Below the pieces are notes generated by a model that did not search any database, was not told the origin of the DNA, and saw only the letters and a list, made by a program, of their open reading frames with translations. The position numbers and the translations under genes were made by a program. This document shows, in pieces, positions 18,319 to 25,753 of a DNA stretch of 64,000 bases (positions within the stretch are counted from its first letter, which is position 1; every line of letters begins with the position of its first letter). Source of the stretch: an uncultured Thermoanaerobaculia bacterium (GTDB taxonomy: Bacteria; Acidobacteriota; Thermoanaerobaculia; Multivoradales; Multivoraceae); assembly GCA_951812325.1 (NCBI GenBank), contig OX638294.1, forward strand, positions 1,342,859 to 1,406,858. Direction: 5' to 3'.

Positions 18319-20030
18319 TCCGGCAAGGCGAACACCCAGAGCACCCCGCCCTGGGGCACGTAGGTCCGGGTACCGATCGCCCCGTCCAGGTGAGCCGTGC
18401 CGCGTTGCGCGTCGACTCCCCAGCCGGACAGAACGGCGATGTACTGCACGCCGTCGACCGCGAAGGACGTCGGCACGCCGGTGACCCCCGAGTTCGTGCG
18501 CTGGCGCCACAGCAATTCGCCCGTCGCCGCGTCGAAGGCGCGGAAGTAGCGGTCGCTGGTGCCGCCGATGAACGCGAGCCCCCCCGCCGTGGTCAGCACG
18601 GGTCCCCAGAGCTTGCGCTCGAACTCGACCGTCCACACCTTCTCCCGGGTGTCGAGGTTCCAAGCCTGCAACTCGCCGTAGTGGTCGGCGCCCTCCCGGG
18701 ACACGAAGCCGCCCTCCATGCCCATGAAGGTCCGGCCCGGGCGGTACTCCTCCTCGACGCCCTCCAGGTACGAACAGGTGTTCTCGTTGGCCGGGATGTA
18801 GAGCAGCCTCGTGTCCGGGTTCCAGGCGGCGGGCGGCCAGTTCTTGCCGCCGGACCAGGACGGGCAGAACACGGCGCGCTCGCCGGTGCCGGGAGTCTTC
18901 GCCGGGTCGTACTCGGGACGACCGGTCTTCGGGTCGACCGACGTGAATACGTCCTGGTGGACGAACTGCGTGGCGTCCAGGAAGTCGATCGAGTCGGCGC
19001 CTCGCTCGAGCACCCACAGGTAGGCGTTGCGCCCCGGATGGACCAGCGCCCTGCGCGTCGCGCCGCCCCGCTCGACGTCGATCAGCAGGGGCGGGTCGAC
19101 CTCGTCCCAGTCCCAGCTGTCGTTCCAGTGGTACTGGTGGTGCGCCCGAATGTCCCCGGTGTCGACGTCGAGGGCCAGCACCGAGGTCGAGTAGAGGTTG
19201 TCGCCGGACCGCGTGTCGCCGATCCACGGACCGCCGTTGCCGGTGCCCCAGTAGGTCAGCCGCAGGTCCGGATCGTAGGCGCCGGTGACCCACACCGATA
19301 CGCCGCCGGTTCGCCAGGTGTCGCCCGGCCAGGTTTCGTGGCCCGGCTCGCCCGGACCGGGGATCGTGTACGTTTTCCAGAGCTCGTCCCCGCTGTCCGC
19401 GTCGTAGGCGGCGATGAACCCGCGAATCCCCCACTCGCCGCCGGACACGCCGACCAGCACCTTGCCCTCGACCGCCAGCGGCGCGAGCGTCATGTAGTAG
19501 CCGCGGGCGTAGTTCTCCACCGCCGTTTCCCAGGCCACCTCTCCCGTCCCCGCGTCGAGAGCGAAGAGGCGCGCGTCGACCGTGGCGACGAACGCCCGGT
19601 CGCCCCACAGCGCCACGCCGCGGTTCGTCGGGTGCATCTGTTGCAGGTCTTCGGGGAGCTCCGGGACGAAGCGCCAGAGCAGTTCGCCGGTGCGCGCATC
19701 GAGCGCCAGCACGCGGCTGCCCGGCGTGGTGATGAAGAGGGCGCCGTCGTTGACGATCGGCGGCGACTGGTGACCCTCGTTGACGCCGGTCGAGAAGGTC
19801 CAGGCCGGGACGAGCGAACCGACATTCGAGGTATCGACCTGGTCGAGCGGGCTGTAGCCCCAGCCGTCGTAGGTGCGCCGGTACATCAGCCAGTTCTCGG
19901 GCTCCGGCGACAGCAGCCGCTCCTGGGTCACAGGGCGATAGGAGGGTTCCTGGGCCGCCGCAGCGACGACCGAGGCGCCAAGGACGAGGCTTCCGACCAC
20001 CCGGCGAAGGACAGCGCGCCGATCCGTCAT
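18315..20030 (-). CDS. PQQ-dependent alcohol dehydrogenase
   Basis: 571-residue periplasmic quinoprotein with a twin-arginine/Sec-like leader (MTDRRAVLRRVVGSLVLGASVVAAAA). It contains beta-propeller tryptophan-docking repeats (VLALDARTGELLWRF, LFALDAGTGEVAWE, FRAFDAATGELLWRQ) plus YDADSGDELWK and the substrate/metal region GTGNGGPWIGDTRSGDNLY. It ends GGVLWVFALPD. It would oxidise an alcohol and pass electrons to the respiratory chain. The gene is framed by inverted MITE-like copies: copy A supplies its stop codon and copy B ends 2 bases before its ATG. No obvious Shine-Dalgarno remains upstream. The Rieske gene lies behind copy B on the same strand. Confidence 0.9.
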   Translation of the reverse strand: MTDRRAVLRRVVGSLVLGASVVAAAAQEPSYRPVTQERLLSPEPENWLMYRRTYDGWGYSPLDQVDTSNVGSLVPAWTFSTGVNEGHQSPPIVNDGALFITTPGSRVLALDARTGELLWRFVPELPEDLQQMHPTNRGVALWGDRAFVATVDARLFALDAGTGEVAWETAVENYARGYYMTLAPLAVEGKVLVGVSGGEWGIRGFIAAYDADSGDELWKTYTIPGPGEPGHETWPGDTWRTGGVSVWVTGAYDPDLRLTYWGTGNGGPWIGDTRSGDNLYSTSVLALDVDTGDIRAHHQYHWNDSWDWDEVDPPLLIDVERGGATRRALVHPGRNAYLWVLERGADSIDFLDATQFVHQDVFTSVDPKTGRPEYDPAKTPGTGERAVFCPSWSGGKNWPPAAWNPDTRLLYIPANENTCSYLEGVEEEYRPGRTFMGMEGGFVSREGADHYGELQAWNLDTREKVWTVEFERKLWGPVLTTAGGLAFIGGTSDRYFRAFDAATGELLWRQRTNSGVTGVPTSFAVDGVQYIAVLSGWGVDAQRGTAHLDGAIGTRTYVPQGGVLWVFALPD

Positions 20031-20032
20031 CG

Positions 20033-20286
20033 CCAGCAGCCCGTAACAGAAGTCCGTGTGGCGCCGAGAGTGGCCAGGCGCCCGCCCGGCAAGGCGCGAC
20101 GAGGGAACATATCGGGGCCGCCCGCAATCCCGGGAACAAGGGCGACCGAGGAGCTTGCCCGGGTGGCGCGCTCCGCGCCACCCGCGAACCAGTCCGTGCG
20201 CCCGTAATCGGGCGCACGGATGGCGCGATGCCGGGCGGGATGCATGGCCGCTCGAATGCAGCGCGACTTCTGCCATGGGCTGCTAG
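20033..20286 (-). mobile_element. MITE-like element, copy B (full length, inverted)
   Basis: 254 bp, the reverse orientation of copy A and very similar to it throughout. The left terminal repeat is cagcccgtaacagaagtc (two changes) with flanking ccag; the right is the complement form gacttctgccatgggctg with flanking ctag (20283-20286). That ctag contains the stop codon of the Rieske gene. Copies A and B thus bracket the PQQ dehydrogenase gene as inverted repeats. No open frame of its own. Confidence 0.85.
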
Positions 20287-20846
20287 AACTCCTTCCGGAA
20301 CCGGATCGCGGCGCTGAAGCCGCCGGCGGCCACGAGCACGCCGTCCTCGGAGCGCAGCGGCAGCGACGGCAGCCGCCGGGGCGCCGGCCCCGAGATGACC
20401 TCGGCCGCGTCCCTGGGGTCGAACTCCGACTCGTGGCAGGAGCACACCAGGTACTCCGCCTCCTCGGACCAGTCCTCGACATCGCAGCCGGTGTGGGGAC
20501 AGATGCCGGAGTAGGCGACGACGCCGTCGGCCGCAACCTCGCTCGTCCCGGGGGCGAGAGACCGCGGGTCGAAGCGCAACAGCAGGACCTGGTTCAGCCG
20601 CGAACCGTCGCGGACCGCGCCGCTCGCCGGGTCCACCGCGTAGCAGATCACCTGTTCGCCGGCCATCGGCACGTCGTCCACCCGGATCGTCTCTCCCTCG
20701 CGCGGCCCGAAGGCGAACACGAACCGATCGCCCTCCCGCGGCCGCGCCTTGCGCGGATCGCCTTCCTGCGCGTGGAGCACACGCAGCCCACGCACGGCCA
20801 GGCCGAGTCCGAGGGCCGACTTGAGAACCGCGCGCCTGTTCCGCAT
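20283..20846 (-). CDS. Rieske 2Fe-2S protein
   Basis: 187 residues. A twin-arginine-type leader (RNRRAVLKSALGLGLA) suggests export of the folded, cofactor-loaded protein. The Rieske motifs are C116-P-H118-TG-C121 and C135-S-C137-H138-ES. C116, H118, C135 and H138 would bind the cluster, and C121/C137 the conserved disulfide. It is likely to transfer electrons in the periplasm, plausibly from the PQQ dehydrogenase encoded next on the same strand; the two genes are now separated by repeat copy B. Its stop codon is inside the repeat terminus. Confidence 0.88.
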   Translation of the reverse strand: MRNRRAVLKSALGLGLAVRGLRVLHAQEGDPRKARPREGDRFVFAFGPREGETIRVDDVPMAGEQVICYAVDPASGAVRDGSRLNQVLLLRFDPRSLAPGTSEVAADGVVAYSGICPHTGCDVEDWSEEAEYLVCSCHESEFDPRDAAEVISGPAPRRLPSLPLRSEDGVLVAAGGFSAAIRFRKEF

Positions 20847-21011
20847 GGCCGGCGAAGGCTAACAGGCCGGCCGTCGGCAGAGACGAGCCACGGGCCGCCC
20901 GGGGCCCGAAGCGCCGGTCCGGACGCGGCCTCCCGGTGCTACGATTCCGCCTCTTCACAACCGTTTGGGATCGGCCTCCGGCCCGGTTCGGACGCGGCAA
21001 AGGTACCCGGC

Positions 21012-22442
21012 ATGATCGACATCCCCGCCATCCGTTGGGGCAAGCCCTACGAGTCGCTCGAACAGGCGACGATCGTCCACTTCGAGACCGGCGAAGAGCT
21101 GGCGACGCTCCACCAGACCAACCCCGGCCTGGTCCAGCGCGACATGCGCCGCGCCCAGCGCGCCCGCGACATCCTGCGCGAGATCCCGTCCAGCGAGCTG
21201 ATCTCGATGGTGATCAAGGCCGCCGACCTCTACCTGAACGCGGACCTGCCCCTGGGCAGCGGCACGCAGACGCCGGAGGACTTCGTCCACTACCAGTCCG
21301 CGACCACCGGCCTGCCCGAGCACATGTGCCGGGCGAACATGGACAAGAACCATTTCGTGCTGACGAACATGGGCGAGGTGCTGGAAGCCCTGACCCGAGG
21401 TCTCGACCTGGACATTCTCGGCCGCGGACACGGCATCGAGGAGCGGGGCGTGCCGGTCAGCTACCAGGCGCAGGCCCCGGTGATCGGCCTGGTGCTGCCG
21501 TCCAACTCGCCGGGCGTGCACACGCTGTGGATGCCGGTCATCCCCTTGCAGATCGGCCTCGTGTTCAAACCGGGCCCCCAGGAACCTTGGACCCCCTACC
21601 GGATGACCGAGGCCTTCGCCCAGGCCGGCGTGCCGCGCGAGGCCATTTCGATCTACCCCGGCGAAGGCGACATCGGCGCCGCCGTTCTCGCCTCGTGCGC
21701 GCGGAGCATGATCTTCGGGGGCGCGGACACCGTGTCCCGCTACCGGAACGACCCCCGGGTCCAGCCGCACGGGCCGGGCTTCAGCAAGATCCTGCTCGGC
21801 GACGACGTCGTCGACGACTGGGAGCGGTACCTCGACGTGATGGTCGACAGCGTCGTCGTCAACAGCGGCCGGAGCTGCATCTCCTGCTCCGGCGTCTGGG
21901 CCTCGCGCCACACGGAGGAGATCGCCCGGGCACTCGCCGAGCGGCTGGCGCCCATCCGGCCGAAGCCGGCCGACGACCCGGAGTCGCCGCTCGCCGCCTT
22001 CACCGTGCCCGGAATGGCGAAGGCCATCGACGGCATGATCGAGCGCCAGGTCGGCGTCCCCGGCGTCCGTGACCTGACCTCGGAGATCCGCGGCAACGGC
22101 CGCCTGGTCGAGCGCGAACGCTGCGACTACCTGCTGCCAACCGTCCTCCACTGCGCCGACGCGGACATCGAAGCCGCCAACGTCGAGTACATGTTCCCGT
22201 TCGTCTCCGTCGTCGAGTGCCCGCAGCACAAGATGCTGAAGGCGGTCGGCGACACCCTGGTGTGCAGCGCCATCACCGGCGACGAAAGCTGGCGCCGGCA
22301 ACTGATCGACGCCACCCACATCGACCGCCTGAACCTCGGCCCGGTGCCGACGATCCAGCTCAACTGGCTGCAGCCCCACGAGGGCAACATCATCGACTTC
22401 CTGTTCCGGGCGCGGGCGTTCCAGGAAGCGGAGATCGCGTAA
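21012..22442 (+). CDS. aldehyde dehydrogenase / acyl-CoA-reductase-like protein
   Basis: 476-residue member of the aldehyde dehydrogenase superfamily. Recognisable parts are the cofactor region IGLVLPSNSPGVHTLWMPVIPLQIGLVFKPG (split here for length: IGLVLPSNSPGVHT and QIGLVFKPG), IFGGADTVSRYR and the nucleophile region VVVNSGRSCISCSGVW. It lacks the classic ALDH start and C-terminus, closer to CoA-dependent or LuxC-like reductases. The ATG at 21012 fits the start of similarity (MIDIPAIRWGKPYESL). The substrate is unknown. It stands alone between the divergent Rieske gene and the convergent VapC gene. Confidence 0.78.
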   Translation: MIDIPAIRWGKPYESLEQATIVHFETGEELATLHQTNPGLVQRDMRRAQRARDILREIPSSELISMVIKAADLYLNADLPLGSGTQTPEDFVHYQSATTGLPEHMCRANMDKNHFVLTNMGEVLEALTRGLDLDILGRGHGIEERGVPVSYQAQAPVIGLVLPSNSPGVHTLWMPVIPLQIGLVFKPGPQEPWTPYRMTEAFAQAGVPREAISIYPGEGDIGAAVLASCARSMIFGGADTVSRYRNDPRVQPHGPGFSKILLGDDVVDDWERYLDVMVDSVVVNSGRSCISCSGVWASRHTEEIARALAERLAPIRPKPADDPESPLAAFTVPGMAKAIDGMIERQVGVPGVRDLTSEIRGNGRLVERERCDYLLPTVLHCADADIEAANVEYMFPFVSVVECPQHKMLKAVGDTLVCSAITGDESWRRQLIDATHIDRLNLGPVPTIQLNWLQPHEGNIIDFLFRARAFQEAEIA

Positions 22443-22451
22443 CGAAACGGA

Positions 22452-22865
22452 TCACCGGCCCAACGCCTCTACACCCAGGGTCCGCGCTTCGGCCGCAAGA
22501 CATCGGTCGAGAGTCGCCAGGGGCAGCGACATGCGTCGCGCCAGTTCCAGGTACATCGCGTGATGGACGGAAAGCCCACGATCATGCGCGAGTTCGAGCA
22601 CCGCGCTCCACACGCTCGCAGGGGACACGGGGTCGACCGCTATCGGAAGAGCATCGAGAGAGTGGCGAATCCTCGGCCATTCGCTCAAATCGAGCCGACT
22701 CCGGCGGGTCGCCGCCAGGAAGGCGTTCGCCACCTCGATGGGCCACAGTCCCGGCGCGTACGCCTGGCCTTCCAAAAGAGACGCCAACAACCGGTCGGTC
22801 TTCTCCGTCGCTTCGTCCGGGAAGACCCACGCCAGCGTCATCGACGCGTCCAGCACGAAGGCCAT
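22452..22865 (-). CDS. vapC: VapC-family PIN-domain toxin
   Basis: 137-residue PIN ribonuclease. Acidic active-site positions are Asp6 (FVLDASMTLAWVFPDE), the Glu of WPIEVANAF and the Asp of LATLDRCLAAEA, matching VapC toxins that cleave RNA. The ATG overlaps the stop of an upstream antitoxin-like frame by one base (TGATG), the usual coupling in such operons. That antitoxin frame is broken (see next entry), so the toxin may be uncontrolled, inactive or paired with an antitoxin elsewhere. Confidence 0.88.
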   Translation of the reverse strand: MAFVLDASMTLAWVFPDEATEKTDRLLASLLEGQAYAPGLWPIEVANAFLAATRRSRLDLSEWPRIRHSLDALPIAVDPVSPASVWSAVLELAHDRGLSVHHAMYLELARRMSLPLATLDRCLAAEARTLGVEALGR

Positions 22866-22945
22866 CAGTACCGGCGCCCATCCTCGATCAGCTCGCGGAT
22901 CGACAGTCCGCCCAGGCTGTGGGACTTGCGGAAGTCGCTTCCCTC
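22865..22945 (-). pseudogene. truncated antitoxin frame upstream of vapC
   Basis: A 26-codon frame reading EGSDFRKSHSLGGLSIRELI then EDGRRY ends on the vapC start. It looks like the C-terminal end of a VapB-type antitoxin. An in-frame stop lies directly before it and no ATG, GTG or TTG is present inside. Upstream sequence in another frame may be the rest (…LRETGSVLVSERE), consistent with a frameshift near 22945. Too short for the ordinary gene finder. A sequencing error is possible. Confidence 0.45.
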
Positions 22946-23084
22946 TCACTGACAAGGACGGAACCTGTCTCCCGAAGCACGGGATCCAGCTGAGTGACGC
23001 CGATCCAGGATCAACCCGCGCTACCGGCCGTGGAGACCCCCGAGCAAATCGCCTCCGCGCATACCGCTGTACGATCTCCCCACC

Positions 23085-24350
23085 ATGCGCAAGCAGCATG
23101 CCTCCGGCGTCGAACTCCGGAACGTGAGTTCCGACGAGGAGTACGAGGCGATCGTCGAGCTCCAGCGGCAGACCTGGGGCGAACGCTTCGCCGACGCCGT
23201 GCCGCCGGCGATCCTCATGATCTCCCGCAAGATGGGCGGCGTCGTCGCCGGCGCTTTTGACGAGGACGACCGGATGCTCGGCTTCATCTACGGGTTGAGC
23301 GGCTTCCGCCACGGACGGCGGGCGCACTGGTCCCACATGCTGGCGGTGACGCGCGAGGCCCGGGGCCGCGGTCTGGGGCGCGAGCTCAAGGCGTTCCAGC
23401 GCGAGATCCTGCTGCCGCTCGGCGTCGAGACGGTCTACTGGACCTACGACCCTCTGGTCGCGCGCAACGCGAACCTGAACCTGAACCGGCTGGGCGCCCT
23501 GCCGGTCGAGTACGTCGAGGACATGTACGGCGAGGACACGGGCAGCGTGCTGCACAGCGGGCTGGGCACGGACCGTTTCGTCGTCGCCTGGCCGATCGCG
23601 ACTTCCCGCGTGGACTGGCTGGTCAACGGGACGCCGGCAGCCGCGCCGACGCGGGCCGTCCCGCCCTTTCCCGTCGACGAGACGTTGCCGGAGACGGCCT
23701 GGGTCGAGGCGCCGCCGAACATCGGCGCCATCCTCCGCTCCTCGCCGGAAACCGCGTTCGACTGGCGCCGGCGGACCCGGGCGCAGTTCCAGGAGCTCCT
23801 GGGGGCGGGTCATGAAGTGACCGGGTTCACCTGGCGGAACGAGGGAGCGGAACCGGATGCCGGCCGGGACCCGGGTGGCGCGGTCCCGCGTCAGTTGCGA
23901 ACCAGTCCGGGCGCCCGTCATCGGGCGCGCGGATGGCACGCCGACGCACCTGTACCTTTGCTGGGTGGGTTCTGGTCCCTGTCCGAGTCTGTCCGAGAGG
24001 CGAGTAGTCGTCGAGGCTGCGGTAGCTGTGGGAAACCGGTCTGCCGGTTTTCCAAGGTCCGGCGGGAAACGGCTTGCCGTTTTCCGCGGGACCGGCAGCT
24101 TCCGCAGCCAGGGCAGCCGGCGTCGTGCCGGCGGGCGCAGGCCGGAGTCCGGCAGATGAAGTCGGCAAGCAGCCAGGAGCGACCTCCGCGCACCGTGCAT
24201 GAAGCACCTAACCGGGACCTGTGCCCTGGCTGCTTCGCCGCGACAAAGGCCCAGTGGGAAGTTGCGCCATCGAGCGCCAGTACAGGTACCAGGCCGTCGT
24301 CGCGGCGTTGCCGACAGGCACAGAGTAACGCACGAGGAGGTGTGACATGA
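23085..24350 (+). CDS. GNAT-superfamily acetyltransferase running into repeat/IS DNA
   Basis: The first ~260 residues form a predicted GNAT protein (COG3375-like): VELRNVSSDEEYEAIVELQR, MISRKMGGVVAGAFD, the acetyl-CoA loop VTREARGRGLGRELKAFQ and LVARNANLNLNRLGALPVEYVEDMYG. The expected end is near VTGFTWRNE (about 23840). The frame then continues ~165 codons through repeat copy D and the leader of the IS110 transposase, ending at the TGA that overlaps the transposase ATG. The natural stop seems to have been lost through rearrangement. The acetyltransferase part may still fold. Confidence 0.8.
   Translation: MRKQHASGVELRNVSSDEEYEAIVELQRQTWGERFADAVPPAILMISRKMGGVVAGAFDEDDRMLGFIYGLSGFRHGRRAHWSHMLAVTREARGRGLGRELKAFQREILLPLGVETVYWTYDPLVARNANLNLNRLGALPVEYVEDMYGEDTGSVLHSGLGTDRFVVAWPIATSRVDWLVNGTPAAAPTRAVPPFPVDETLPETAWVEAPPNIGAILRSSPETAFDWRRRTRAQFQELLGAGHEVTGFTWRNEGAEPDAGRDPGGAVPRQLRTSPGARHRARGWHADAPVPLLGGFWSLSESVREASSRRGCGSCGKPVCRFSKVRRETACRFPRDRQLPQPGQPASCRRAQAGVRQMKSASSQERPPRTVHEAPNRDLCPGCFAATKAQWEVAPSSASTGTRPSSRRCRQAQSNARGGVT
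23869..23940 (-). repeat. partial MITE-like repeat, copy D
   Basis: Matches the core of copy B: cccgggtggcgcgg, gcgaaccagtccg, then the palindrome arm gcgcccgtcatcgggcgc and ggatggcacg. The match stops abruptly at 23940, where the element should continue with atgccgggcggg. The abrupt end may mark the left boundary of the IS110 insertion, since the missing half is not found to the right of the IS. Confidence 0.65.
24014..24170 (+). ncRNA. structured RNA, candidate IS110 bridge RNA
   Basis: Upstream of the transposase start, an outer stem (ggctgcgg with ccgcagcc, continued by agctg with cagct) encloses two hairpins: ggaaaccgg-tctg-ccggttttcc and, inside a ggtcc/ggacc stem, ggaaacggc-tt-gccgttttcc. 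Two further hairpins follow (gccggc-gtcgt-gccggc and gccgga-gt-ccggc). IS110-family recombinases use a bridge RNA from the non-coding end, in the IS110 subgroup from upstream of the gene. Position and fold fit, but target- and donor-binding loops cannot be assigned without the element ends. Confidence 0.5.
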
Positions 24351-25618
24351 CAGAGGCTTGGTTTGTCGGCGTGGACTGGGGATCGAAGGAGCACCATGTC
24401 TGTCTGCTCGATGCCAGCGGCAAGGTCGTCGGGCAGCGCGCCTTCAACCACAACGGCGAGGGGCTCTCCGCCATGGCCGACTGGCTCCTGGGCTGCACCG
24501 GAAAACCGCCTTCCGAGGTCGGTGTCGCGATCGAAGTACCGCATGGGCCGGTGGTCGAGAGCCTGATGGAGCGGGGCTTCAACGTGCATTCCATCAACCC
24601 CAAGCAGCTCGACCGGTTCCGGGATCGATTCTCGGTCGCCGGCGCCAAGGACGACCGGCGCGACGCCAGGGTCCTCGCCGCGGCCCTGCGCACCGACCCG
24701 GAGTGCCTGCGGCGACTTCAGGCGCCGGACGAAGTCACTCTCCAGCTGCGCGCCTGGACTCGAGCCAGAAAACAGTTGGTCGAGGAACGCAAGCGGCTCT
24801 CGAATCAGGTCCGCGACCTGCTCTGGCGCTACTACCCGCAGTTGCTCGAAGCCGTCAAGAACGACGTCTCGGCTAACTGGGCTATGGCCCTGTGGCGGCT
24901 CGTACCCACACCGGCCAAGGCGCTCAGAGTGCGCGAAGCGACCATCGCGAAACTGCTCAAGAAACACCGCATCCGGCGCCTTGACGCGGCTCAACTGCTC
25001 GCCCTGTTGCGCCAGCAGCCGATCGACGTCGGGCACGGCGTCGTCGATGCAACCACCAGCCACATCGACACCCTGATGCCGGTGCTGAAAGTCGTCAATC
25101 GGCAGATCGCGGACATCGACCAACACCTGGAGCGGATGACCCGCCATCTGGCCGAACCCGTCGTCGCCCAACAAACCGACGGCAGCACCACAGTCGAGCA
25201 CACCGACGCCGGCATCCTCCGCTCCATCCCCGGAGTCGGTACCGTCGTCCTCGCCACCCTGCTCGCAGAAGCACACGAACCGTTGCGAAGAAGAGATCCA
25301 CAGGCTCTGCGCTGCCTGGCCGGCGCCGCGCCTGTCACCAGACGCTCCGGAAACAAGCTCATCGTCGTCCGACGACTCGCAGCCAACGATCGCCTCACCG
25401 ATGCCGCACACCACTGGGCACGCATCGCAGTCCAACGCGACGCCATCAGCAAGGCCAAGTGCAAACGCATGAGAGCCAGGGGACACCGCTACGGCCGAGC
25501 CCTCAGACAGGTCTCCGATCGCCTCATCCACGTCGCCTGCGCCATGCTCCGAGACCGACAACTCTTCGACCCTCATCGAGCTTCCGCCCGATCTCGACTG
25601 CTGCCAGAAGCATCCTGA
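24347..25618 (+). CDS. IS110-family transposase (recombinase)
   Basis: 423 residues with both family domains. The N-terminal RuvC-like DEDD domain has Asp10 (VGVDWGSKEHH), Glu63 (IEVPHG) and Asp102/Asp106 (KDDRRDARVL). The C-terminal Transposase_20 domain contains LRSIPGVGTVVLATLLAE and LAGAAPVTRRSGNK, with candidate catalytic Ser334. A long coiled region separates them. Length is normal and the frame is intact, so the element may be active. A gaggagg Shine-Dalgarno precedes the ATG. Family members move DNA by RNA-guided recombination using a bridge RNA. Confidence 0.95.
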   Translation: MTEAWFVGVDWGSKEHHVCLLDASGKVVGQRAFNHNGEGLSAMADWLLGCTGKPPSEVGVAIEVPHGPVVESLMERGFNVHSINPKQLDRFRDRFSVAGAKDDRRDARVLAAALRTDPECLRRLQAPDEVTLQLRAWTRARKQLVEERKRLSNQVRDLLWRYYPQLLEAVKNDVSANWAMALWRLVPTPAKALRVREATIAKLLKKHRIRRLDAAQLLALLRQQPIDVGHGVVDATTSHIDTLMPVLKVVNRQIADIDQHLERMTRHLAEPVVAQQTDGSTTVEHTDAGILRSIPGVGTVVLATLLAEAHEPLRRRDPQALRCLAGAAPVTRRSGNKLIVVRRLAANDRLTDAAHHWARIAVQRDAISKAKCKRMRARGHRYGRALRQVSDRLIHVACAMLRDRQLFDPHRASARSRLLPEAS

Positions 25619-25753
25619 ACTGCCAACCTGACGTGACGCCTCGAAACAAACAACCGCACACCAACACGCTGCTCACACCACTTGCACAATGGTGGGAAGT
25701 CCCGGTAGTCCGGCGCGACGCTACTACTATCGGCTGGAACGGACGGACTCGAA

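Larger units (their letters stand above)
23941..25753 (+). mobile_element. IS110-family insertion sequence (ends not resolved)
   Basis: The transposase gene with structured non-coding DNA on its left and ~135 bp on its right. IS110-family elements lack conventional inverted repeats, so ends cannot be seen directly. The left limit is set where repeat copy D breaks off, and the right limit at the start of the next gene. Both are estimates. The right non-coding part (25619-25753) contains no gene. Confidence 0.5.

Noticed and set aside
18126..20207. 693-codon plus-strand frame opposite the PQQ dehydrogenase
   Set aside because: Starts and ends inside the inverted repeats and has no recognisable domain.
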